Assembly: GCA_035222895.1 (NCBI GenBank)
Contig: JAVYIG010007240.1
Span: forward strand, 1 to 64,000
Length of the DNA stretch: 64,000 nucleotides
Reading direction: 5' to 3'
Source: Strongylocentrotus droebachiensis
Taxonomy: Eukaryota; Echinodermata; Echinoidea; Camarodonta; Strongylocentrotidae
Both the position numbers and the translations under genes were made by a program. Below the pieces are notes generated by a model. That model saw nothing but the letters and a program-made list of their open reading frames with translations. It had not been told where the DNA came from and did no database searches. Positions 35,606 to 45,640 of the stretch are shown in pieces. Within the stretch, counting starts at the first letter, position 1. The number at the start of each line of letters is the position of its first letter.

Positions 35606-37367
35606 TTGAACAATAGATAGTAAACCTAGTAGATGGTACAGAATAGATAAGAAGATAATCATAATATAGATTAAGTGAGTTACTTTCCAGCAGTGCTTCG
35701 GCAGCTCCCTTGAATTTACAGACAATCTCTTCAGTTCTGATAGCTAGAATGAAATCGAAATTGCCCTTGTTTGCTATGTCCTTATACTGTTCCACTTGTG
35801 TCAGAAGATTATAGGAGACATATATCATGATGATATATCCATGCTATCTAATAACTTATAGTGCAAATATCTGAAAGGAACGTTAATTTGAGGTTACTAA
35901 CAATCATCTGCCGTCTGCCTAAAAGCACCCCTCTCAACCACAATGGTATAAGTTTGTACAAGTCCCTTGCCGTCTGTTCTAAAACGTCCTTCAAGGGGGT
36001 TGACGACCTGGAACCGTATTCTGAAAACTTTATTTATATTAGTAAAAAGCTAAAAGCAACTTCTTCCAACTATAGGTGCCTAATTATATGGGCGAATAGT
36101 CACACGTGCAGATCGACATCAACCAACGGTCATTAATACTGGCTGGGATTCGAACCCGAAACCTCTCTGTACAAAGCGAAATGATGACAAAGATGTAAGA
36201 CCGGCAAAAAAAGAGAAATTAGTAGACCTTTATTAAACCATAATCTAATATCCAATATTATGTGAAATTTACACTCATAAACTCAACGGTAACATAAACG
36301 ATAGACTGTATTTCGCCTGTATATCCCGAAACTTACCGTGCTTATCAGTAGTATTGCTCGATGCTATTTTTTGATTTATGCAGCCGAGTTGTTAAGAAAA
36401 TGAACTCATTCAAAATAAATACTCACTTACTGTGGTCTAGAAGCACGACACAAGGCTTGAATCCATGACTCTGTAACTGAAAGTCAAGGAGATAAACCGC
36501 TCATCCACAGCTACATAGACATGGAACGTTGATGGTTACTCTCAAACTACTAACCTAGGAATGCACATGTAGGGATATGTACCTCGGAAGAAATCAATAA
36601 GATGGTCCAATGCAACCTCAACTCTATTGATCATACAACAATCCATAACAAGGGGGGTGTACTACTACAACCTGGTAATCAATGAAACTGTCTACATGCA
36701 GGAGCTACGTTAAGCATTAACAACATACCCGTAAATATAAACTTGAAGTGCAATTTCTCAACGAATTTCTTTCATTTTATAATATTAATGTCGTTCTTTA
36801 TCGATTCTTGAGAATGCATTGTAAACTTCTTTATAATTTTATATAACACAACTATGGCAACTTTGGACCGTTTTACAAGGATTTTTGTTTAAATCAATAA
36901 ACCGAAATTAATTAATAATTTTACTTTTATACATACTAGACAATGGTAAGGTCTAGAAAATGTTTACGTATAAATTATGTTTATCATTCCACAAAGTTAG
37001 ACTAGACGTTAGTAATTACCAACTTTTACATAATTTATATCAACTGTCGTGTCCTCGTCACCATAAGTGTACGGGCTAACATCTGTTGTCCGATTATCAA
37101 TTTTCATATTTCCAACAAAACACTTGATACCTTACGGTGAAAATGCACACCCCCCGTTTGGTATATATTATTATCTCATCATAGATTCCTTCATAATTAT
37201 GTCCAAGCTGTGAATAAATGAGTTATTGCAAATTACAAGATTCTAAAGCTGCACTTGCGAGGGAAGAAAGCAACCCAGCACTAGAACATTTTCGCATCTT
37301 AAAACATCAAAAAATGTAATACGTAACATTCGTGTCGGGGGCGCATTGTACTAAATTTTGTGTTGTA
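35606..37367. other. non-coding DNA with two SINE-like fragments
   Basis: Apart from the tRNA-like fragments near 36130-36520 nothing was recognised. Confidence 0.4.
36130..36520 (-). mobile_element. tRNA-like SINE fragments, degraded
   Basis: On the minus strand GGTTCGAATCCC (near 36152) is a good B box. A second unit near 36515-36450 reads GTGGATGAGCGG (A box) and later GGATTCAAGCC (B box) at tRNA-like spacing. Neither folds convincingly as an intact tRNA by eye, so they are listed as relics. Confidence 0.38.
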
Positions 37368-37393
37368 CCCCCCCCCCCCCCCCCCCCCCCCCC
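37368..37393. repeat. poly-C run (26 bases)
   Basis: Uninterrupted C homopolymer. No inverted termini were recognised around it. Confidence 0.92.
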
Positions 37394-37689
37394 AACTCGT
37401 CTCCCACTACGCTACTGGCGCAATAAGAGAACTTTTAGTATGCAAGGCACGAATATAAGCACCAGATACATCCTTCTGGCTGTGCAGGCTGCTCGATCAT
37501 TGGTCTGACCGTGAACTCGATCTGACACTTTAACGACATTGTAGCAAAATCACTGGACCCGAAAATAACTTCTATAGAACTGAAAATCAAAACCCATAAA
37601 AAAAAACTGGAACGAATTGAACCTGCTTATTTGCTCGACAGTGCTCTTCGACACAGAACTGTGTTAAAACTGGATAACCGAATCCGAGA

Positions 37690-38050
37690 TAAATAGATGG
37701 ATAGATGAATTGATGAATATAGATAGATAGAAAGATAGATATATAGATAGAAGGATTTATTGATTTATTTAATGATATATCAATTAAATAGATTGATAGA
37801 TAGATGTATAGATAAATAGATAGATACACCTGTAGAAGGATTTATTGGTTGATTGAATGATATATTAGTTAAATTAATAGATTAGATGAAGATTTTTTTG
37901 TTCAAAGTTTTTAAAGATGGAAGATAAATCGGTTGATTGATTGATCGACTGATGGATTAATAAATATATTCCTTAATTGATGGATTGATTTATAAAATGA
38001 TGCCTTCAAAATGTAAACATTTATAGATAGATAGATGGATAGATAGATAT
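37690..38050. repeat. degenerate (GATA)n/(GATT)n array
   Basis: GATA and GATT tetranucleotides dominate, with purest runs at about 37715-37745 and 38022-38048. A related block (AATAGATTGATAGAT / TTATTGATTTAT) occurs twice around 37755 and 37838. Confidence 0.8.
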
Positions 38051-40486
38051 AACAAAAGAGGGAGACACGTGGGGCGAGGGAGGGTGGAGTAGAAGAGAGC
38101 ACGGAGAGGGTGGAGTTATAAGAGGACAGAGAGTGTGCGAAGTTATAGGGAGGACAAAGAATATGGAAATAGGAATGGAGTGAGAGAGAAAGAGAGGCAG
38201 ACAGAGATACAAAGATGTGGGTGACAACATTTGTACAGATAAAACTTTTACATTATTTCGTGTAAATGCAAATAAGAGCGTGAGGAATAAATAAATAAAT
38301 AAACATGAAAGGCGTGAGATGGAGAGGAAAGAAGCAGAACGGAATTGAGTGCGCTCACAGCCAAAGGTGAACAAGATCACTTCGTAAGAATGAGTAATAG
38401 ATATATTGTTCAATATCACACTTAAACTTCCGTCAAGATTTCGTGACTGAAGAAATATATTCTGTCACTAACCCAGATGAATCTGTGAATTGGCACACGT
38501 ATAACCCTAGCGGGGCTTCGTCACTATATCTTCACATTTCCAATTATTGCTAACAATACAATGATCTATTTCATATTGAGCTCGTTGATGGGTTTGATAT
38601 TACGGCCTTGGGGTTTATAAACCCCTACAAGTGATCTCACCTTCAAGATCCTCATGTACCAAATTCACATGCTTTGCTCGATTTCTTATCGAATAGAACG
38701 TTTGACATATCTACCCAATTTTACAAATTTCTCTTTAGTAAAATAATCCAAGTTTAAGGGGAGATTTCATAGTAATCATGAACTATAGAACAGAGCGCCA
38801 ACAACACGAGACGTTGTGTCGCCTTGATAATACCGGAATGAATGAAAATAACTTTAATATTGAATGTAGTTGTTAGCACCTACTGTGACATGACTTACTT
38901 GTAATCTCCATAATATAATTGATTATTCGAATGCAGATATTGGCAAATTAATCCAGAAGTCGTAATGCTGCAACATTAACTTTTCATCGGTAGCTTATTA
39001 ATAGAAACCGATTTGTTACTATCAGACCGTATTGCTTTTATCGTTATTATACATTATTTGATATGAATGCTGTGTTGTTGTTTTTTGTGGGGGGGGGGTG
39101 TTTTTTTCGTTGTTGTTGTTTTTGTTGGCGTCGTTCTTTTTTTTTCTTTTTTTTTTAAAGTAGACATAACAGCTGTAATAATTGTTTTGTAAAAGAAATG
39201 TTTATGTATGTGTTCCCGGCTAATACCGAGAGACAAGGTTTGAAAATACATGTTTAAATAGGCCTACATCATTCCATAGCCTTTCACGAATAGTCATCAC
39301 TATTATAAACTTATGTCAGAATGGTTGGTAAGGTCATTTGACTTAAGTTTCTACAAAATTAAAACACAATTGAGAGGATGTATAAATGTGAGGAAAGGGC
39401 TACCATTTCTTGGGAATATGACAGAGTTTACTTTGACACATTTTTTTTTCTTATTTTGGAGACGGCAACTTACCTAGCGGGATAGCGGAAAAGCTCAATG
39501 CCGCAGGCCCGCAGAAATAACATTGAATGTTATTATAATGTCTGAGAGCAAAATGTATGTATATTTGAAATTATTCAGATCATACGGTCTGCAACTTGGA
39601 AATAAAAGTCTGACCGGGAAATAACTTTGAGGTGTTTTCTTGATGTGTATATTCAGATTCATGATTGCTCAACATGTTCCATGAATTTCCGAAATTGTTG
39701 AATTATGTCCATCTATCCTCCACTCATCTTTATTGTTTAAATATTATATGTAATCAGTGATCTTCCCAATCAATGTTTGACCTTACTCTTTGCCAATTTG
39801 TGATTATCCTTGATCATCTCTCCCATCACTACCTTTACGGCTAACGGCGGTGTCGTCACTCATTATACCAGTTTTCATATTCAGAACAAACCTAATTGCT
39901 TTATCCACTATTGTTCTTGCATTGAATAAAACTAACGAGATACATCTGGATCTCACTGCTTTCCCAGATATTGAATGATATACAACCCCATCTTCCCATT
40001 GGAATGTAAAGAAAACTGATAGCATCATCTCTGCGTACTTCACCATCCACGACGCTTGTGTAGTCCTAAAAGATACAACTTCACCTTATCATTTACAAAT
40101 TGTAAATATTTAGTTTGAGTGAATCCCTTCGTTAGGTTCATCAGATCTCACTCACATAAAGAAGATAGTGCATGTTGCTTTATATGACATTTGAACTAAG
40201 GTTAGGATCGTAAAGTCTCACAGCGCTTGAGAAGTATCAATTAAGCATGTTCGTCGGATCATAAATCATAATAATTGACAGCTTGTCCGTGTAGACCGAA
40301 AGCATAATGATGTTGATATGGTCGTTTTTACCCAGGGTAGCCGCATCAATATTATTACTGTTCTTCTTTTTTTGCAGGTCCTTACTTTACTTATGTGATT
40401 TATCATATCCAATTTTACAGAGTCATTAACCGTCGTTTACAAAATAATGTTGATTAACTACACGTATTTAAAAGTTGTACGATAGT
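38051..40486. other. non-coding DNA, one weak LINE-like fragment
   Basis: GA-rich at 38060-38220. In the minus-strand frame 40046-39804 the segment SLVLFNARTIVDKA resembles the NAR(S/T)IVNK motif at the start of CR1-type LINE endonucleases, but the rest does not extend the match, so it is not called as an element. Confidence 0.35.
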
Positions 40487-40655
40487 AAACAAATATACCA
40501 TGCACTGAGAGGCTCTAGTTAAAATTATGGATCGAGGTGGCAGGAATAGCACTATTTTCTGAGGGGCATAGCCCCGAAGAGAATAGTGCTATTTCTGTCG
40601 CCGAGAAATCCATAATTTCACTAGTGGCTTGAAATAGTGCATGATATATTTGTTT
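40487..40655. mobile_element. 169-bp palindromic MITE
   Basis: The ends AAACAAATATACCATGCACT and AGTGCATGATATATTTGTTT are imperfect inverted repeats. The centre is a nearly perfect hairpin with GAATAGCACTATTTTCT against AGAGAATAGTGCTATTTC around GGGGCATAGCCCC. The exact target duplication is unclear, possibly TA. No coding capacity. Confidence 0.7.
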
Positions 40656-40764
40656 TATATTTTTCAAACCAACCTTCATAAAAATAATAATGATAATAAC
40701 AATAATAATGTCACAGAAGAGTGCCTCAACCGCGACCGATAGCACATTGATCTTGATCGATCAC

Positions 40765-40784
40765 ATATATATATATATATATAT
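40765..40784. repeat. (AT)n run
   Basis: Short AT dinucleotide run immediately before TGACGTCA (40784-40791). Confidence 0.8.
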
Positions 40785-40929
40785 GACGTCACAGTTACAT
40801 CATAGCAATGTTATGTTTGGTCACATGATGCCTTGTTGACCAATCACTGAACAGGATTTCATTGATCAAAAATATACTAAGACTTAACGCTGGTACCTTA
40901 AGGCTGGTACAGGATAGGATCTGGGGTTA

Positions 40930-41110
40930 GGGCCTTAGATATTTGTTTTATAGGTCACAGTTTTCCGAGGTAGTTGTCCGGCGATTATTGTCCTAGAGTA
41001 GTTTTCTGCGGTATTTATGCGGAGCTAATTCGTCCTAGGATACTTTTCCAGCCGTAGTTGTCCATGGTGACTGTAATAGTTCAGGCCTGGGATAGCTATC
41101 CTAATTTGTA
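40930..41110. repeat. word-repeat block (GTTGTCC type)
   Basis: Words such as TAGTTGTCCGG, TATTGTCCTAG, ATTCGTCCTAGG and TAGTTGTCCATGG recur every 20-30 bases. The reverse complement (GGACAACTACC) links it to the block at 54495-54660 and, in style, to the foldback at 20285. Confidence 0.5.
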
Positions 41111-41544
41111 GCACTTGTGATAGTCAGATCACTCAATGGATAGTCGGTTGCAGACGAATGCATTTTTAAGTCGGTAGATGATACCCAAGGCTTGGTCCTC
41201 TGATTGAGAAACCAGCCGATGAGGGGTCCGTTTCAATTTTCACATAACATATGCTGTTTCTAAACTAACAATCTGTGACGACATTGGCATGTACAGAACA
41301 AACACCGCCATACTATTGGATACATGGGGAGGGTGTGGTGGTATGGTTAGTACAACACCGTAAATGTCAATGAACCTGAACCTAGTAATCATATTTGGGG
41401 GAGGGGGTAGTCGACGGCAAAATGTGAACTATTATTTTTGTCTTTACCACCTATGTTGGGTATACAACTTCATCCTTCATCTTGATATACCTACATCTTT
41501 ATGATCAATTAGAAGATATTATCAATGTGTGAGATGAGGATACT

Positions 41545-41809
41545 CAGTGACGTAGCTATGGGAGCACCCCCCCCCCCCCCCTCTCCCTTGCGAATGACAG
41601 AAAATTAGTAAAAGTGAAAGGGAGATAGAAAAAAGAAATGAAACGGGATAGCGGAATGAGAACACGGGAATAAATATGACTCCTCCTCTGCATATTTTTC
41701 CCGTGTATTTCATCCATCTCGTAAGACCTGTGCCACTATCTCCCCCACCCCCCCCCCCCCCCCCCCCCCTGCTCGTGACGTTCATCACCCGTGCCCAGGG
41801 ACGCCACTG
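41545..41809. mobile_element. hAT-like MITE with poly-C runs
   Basis: The ends CAGTGACGTAGCTATGGG and GCCCAGGGACGCCACTG are imperfect inverted repeats of the hAT CAGTGGCGT type. The outer 8-base flanks match only partly, so the target duplication is uncertain. Two C runs of about 14 and 24 bases lie just inside the ends. Confidence 0.6.
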
Positions 41810-42165
41810 TCTACACTGTTTATAATCCTCCACAACCCTTGACGAACGTTTATATGAGGGTTACGCCTTCTCTCTCATCATCCAATTACAAATGCAACCC
41901 ATGGAAAATGTTTGCCTTTCCTATCACTCGAGTCAGGCTTAAAGATCTTACCAAATGTTTCTCTGCCTCCAACCATTGACTCCAACTCGGTCATGGTTAG
42001 ATGATGGATAGGTATTGCGAGAATGGTTGCATGTTGATTGTAGCATCTCTGCCATATACATTAACCCTTTGTATCGAAGGGGTCAACGTTAAGATTGTGT
42101 ATGCATTAAGATTTCTGTTCTAGTTGATCACCTGAAGTAGCTAGATAGACAATTCAAAAATACGT

Positions 42166-42445
42166 AGAGGTGACGGAATCGAGTGGTTTGAGCACTTGAT
42201 TGTAATGCAAAGGTCGTAGGTTCCATACCCGACACGGACAAGGCATTATTCTGCATTTAACCTACTATACACAGAAGAGAAATGGTAACCTGGTAGGATG
42301 AGGAAAGCATTTGTGATATTAATTGCCATAATGCCCTCATGGTGACCATATGGTAGGAATACTCCCCAGTGAGTGGAGATCCAATGACCAAAGTAATAAT
42401 AATATATGTAAAGCATTTCATATCTATATAATGTGCATCAGGTGC
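42166..42445 (+). mobile_element. tRNA-derived SINE, diverged
   Basis: GGAATCGAGTGGTTTGAGCA (A box region) and GGTTCCATACCCG (degenerate B box, from about 42219) form a tRNA-like head. A body with GGTAACCTGGTAGG, also found in the SINE at 14178 as GGTACCTGGTAGG, and an (AAT)n-containing end follow. Confidence 0.6.
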
Positions 42446-42618
42446 AATAAAAAAAATCGACAGCAAAGCACTCAAACTTTCTACTACTATTTATAAGCAA
42501 GTCAAACGTATTCACTTTTTCATAAACAACATGAAATGCTTTGTTATTATCGACATCGTGGAACTTTAGGTCTACATACGTGTAAATATCTAAGTCACAT
42601 CAAAGTATGATCCTTATA

Positions 42619-44048
42619 CACTGTTAGAACAAGTATTACAATTTTTAATCAAGTTGGTTAAAATTTTAATCAACCACGGATTACCAGGTGAATCACACAA
42701 TCGTTGGTTAAACTTTAACCAACAGCCTGTTGATTAAAATTTAACCTGTGGTTGATTAAAATTTTTAATCAATTATTGGTTAAAAAAAATTGCTCAATGT
42801 TGGTTAAAATGGTGTTGATTAAACTTTAACCATTTTGTTGATTAAAACTTTAATCTTTTGTTGGTTATTTATGCTTTGTTCGGGGCTGATTCACATGATG
42901 TTGGTTAAACTTACATGGGCCGTTGGTTAAAATTGTAACCATTGTAAGTTAATTCTTTTTTGATTCACACGATGTTGGTTAAACTTTAGTGGGTTGTTGG
43001 TTACAGTTATAACCACTGTTGGTTAAACTTACGGGGGTTTGGAGGTCTTATCCTCGTGTTTGCAGGTAAGAAATTGTTTAATATGATTATCATCAATGCT
43101 AAGATTGTAAGGAAGAAGTGAAATAAGGTTCTTGCTCAAATTAAAAACGCTTTGTATCCCGGCCCGTAGGTTGTAGCTCAGCCAGTAAGTGTAACGGATG
43201 ACCTACCCAAATTGCATGCATAAAGACGTTTCACTTTATGATGACATCTTATTTTATATTTAATTGTTTTAAACAATTAGATACAATTAGATTTAAAAAA
43301 TAAGATTATTATTCATGCATGCAATTTGGGTAGGTGATCCGTTATAGGCCTAGATCTACACTTCTCCTTTAATTGGGTCTGCCTCCTTCACGGTTGAAGA
43401 TTCTTGCAGACTGATGAGTGTGTGTGTGCTTACGAGAGCCAGGTGCACGGTGCAAGTCAAATGTTACTTATTGGTTGAGCTACGTACAGTCTAGAGGACA
43501 CAAATCGTTTTTGATTTGAGCAAGAACCTTATTTCACTTCTTCCTTACAATCTTAGGATTGGTGATGATAATATTAAAATTATTTCTTACCTGAAAACAC
43601 GGAGATAAGACCGTCCAAACCCCCATTTCTCAGGTCCTCGCGACAACCTCCATTGTTAATTTTGTCGCACGCGTATTAAACTACACGTACTTTGCATGTA
43701 CAGTACTTTATTTGTATGTCGAGCGATCGCTAGCTAGCTACGCGCTTCGATATCGTTCCGTTGGGTCACGTGACCAGTACTTTAATCAACATTGATTAAA
43801 CTTTAACCGGAAGGGGGCTATCATTACTGTCGGAATTTTGTTTTTAATCCATGCTGGGTTACAATTTTTGCCAACGACTTAGACTTAACCAACATAGGTT
43901 AAAAGGAATACATTTGGATCAACACTGTTTTTAACCAACACAAGATTAAAAGTAAATTTTAATCAACGCTACATTTTTAACCATGGTTGAGCGTTTTTTA
44001 ATCAACAATTTTTTAACCCGCAGTTTTTTAATACTTGTTTTAACAGTG
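42619..44048. mobile_element. 1430-bp foldback element with concentric inverted repeats (TACAC group, GGTTAAA word)
   Basis: The ends CACTGTTAGAACAAGTATTA and TAATACTTGTTTTAACAGTG are flanked by TA. Both outer zones are filled with the word TTGGTTAAACTTTAACCA and variants. Inside lies a second pair of arms (about 43030-43160 and 43490-43630, including AAGGAAGAAGTGAAATAAGG and its complement). Inside that is a third pair around 43190 and 43345 (CCTACCCAAATTGCATGCAT). A palindromic E box GTCACGTGAC is at 43765-43774. No transposase. Confidence 0.85.
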
Positions 44049-44273
44049 TATATTGTAATATTACAATATTACATTGCCGTTTCTATGAATATATTGTATA
44101 TACATCATAATATAATTTGTAATGGTGATCTCATATCAAACAAACTGAGTTAGAAAACTATGTGGAAAATGTACCCTGTTCGAGAGAGAATGTCCAGAAT
44201 TATTCTACCCATATAGTTACCGGACATTATTTTTTGCACTTTATGGCAAGCTATGCTTATAAACCTACATATA

Positions 44274-45638
44274 CACCCACAACAAAAAGTGAGTCATTTG
44301 ACACATTTAAGCATAATTTTCGTGAGTCAGGTGTAAATTGACTCATTAGTAACAACCAATGAGTCTCTATTGACTCATTTATATTTCACCAGTGTGTCAA
44401 TCATGAGCTGACGCATTTGCAAAATGCTTCGACTGACTCACATGGTCGTAAAAATGAGTCAAGATCGACATAAGAGCATTTTAGAAGAAAAAAGTGAGTC
44501 AACTTGAAAGTGAGGCTGTATGCATGCGCGCGCATGCTTTCGTGACGTCATCCAAAATGCGCATTCTCGAGCCATATTTGAATTCCCGATCGACGAGGCG
44601 ACGTCGCCATCTTATATCTTGGATTCAGAAGAGTTTTGACTGCAGCTAGTGAAAAATTGGTACGCATAATTATTCATATGGTTTTAAACGATGATTTTTA
44701 TGACTGGATTCGTGGGCTGAATCTTCTGATTATTATACAAATGATGCATGCGTTCATTTTACGATATCCGCACTCGAGTTGATGAGGCTGTGTGTAACTT
44801 AACTATAGATTCTCACTATGAACATGACAGACAATGAAAGCGGACAAAATATACAGTTCCTCAGGAAAACAAAGGAACATCCCTTCACTGCTATTATGTA
44901 AAAATGTGTAGAACAGGTGAATATGCATGTGACACCTGTTCTACACATTTTTACATAATAGCAGTGAAGGGCTGTCCCTTTGTCTACCTGAGGAACTGTA
45001 TATTTTGTGCGCTTTCATTGTCTGTCATGTTCATAGTGTCTACTGTATCGCACGAAGCCGTGTCGAATGAAAACATGCATGATCTTGCATCATTGTTTTA
45101 TACAACGAAACTCCTAGATCCTTGTTATTTGATGTAAAACGAATTAATTCAAGATTGTTTCGTGACAGTATGGGTGACAAATAAATCTCAAGTTAAGGCT
45201 TAATTTAGTGCGTACAAAGTAGATTTTTCAGATTCGGGTAGCGGGACCACCGATTACATCGCTAAAATGTGATATTTTAGGATATATTTTCCATTGCAAA
45301 TGTGGACAGTGACTCTGGCATGGTATGGTATGTGTGTGATAGGCCTAGGGAGTAGGGGGGTCTATGTCATGATGCACCCACAACAACAAGTGAGTCACCC
45401 TTACTCAAATTGATGAGTCACTGGTTTGTCCGTACAGCGAAACACTTGAAGGATCATGTGAGTCACTATGACTCGATACAAATGAGTCTTATTTATCTAA
45501 GACTCACTTGAAGTGAGTCTTAGAGACTCACTTCAAGTGAGTCATAGTGACTCACATGATCCTTCAAGTGTTTCGCTGTACGGACAAACCAGTGACTCAT
45601 CAATTTGAGTAAGGGTGACTCACTTTTTGTTGTGGGTG
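44274..45638. mobile_element. 1365-bp foldback element carrying promoter-like DNA (TACAC group, GAGTCA word)
   Basis: The left end CACCCACAACAAAAAGTGAG and its exact reverse complement at the right are flanked by TA (44272-44273, 45639-45640). The word GTGAGTCA/TGACTCAC recurs many times in both outer zones. An inner inverted repeat spans about 44815-45037. Between the left end and it lies a CpG-richer segment (44520-44615) with GCATGCGCGCGCATGC, TGACGTCA and GCCATCTT. The frame at 44904-45137 lies in the inverted repeat and is not a gene. Confidence 0.85.
45375..45638. mobile_element. 264-bp near-perfect hairpin at the right end of the 44274 element
   Basis: The arms 45375-45474 and 45539-45638 are 100 bases each and differ at about one position. 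The left arm starts with the family terminus CACCCACAACAACAAGTGAG. It may be a short derivative of the same family inserted into, or duplicated at, the right end. The loop again consists of GACTCACTT words. Confidence 0.75.
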
Positions 45639-45640
45639 TA

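Noticed and set aside
35104-35828. Several long frames (up to 212 codons) of poly-Arg/Lys/Glu or poly-Ser/Phe/Leu
   Set aside because: They are produced entirely by the GAA/GGA purine tract, and equivalent frames exist on both strands.
37690-38050. CRISPR-like regular spacing
   Set aside because: The repetition is a degenerate GATA microsatellite, and the window is eukaryotic.
39804-40046. Possible LINE endonuclease start (LFNARTIVDKA)
   Set aside because: Only one short motif matches; flanking residues do not extend the similarity, so it is mentioned but not called.
44904-45137. 77-codon plus-strand frame
   Set aside because: It lies across an inverted repeat inside the 44274 element and has no recognisable domain.
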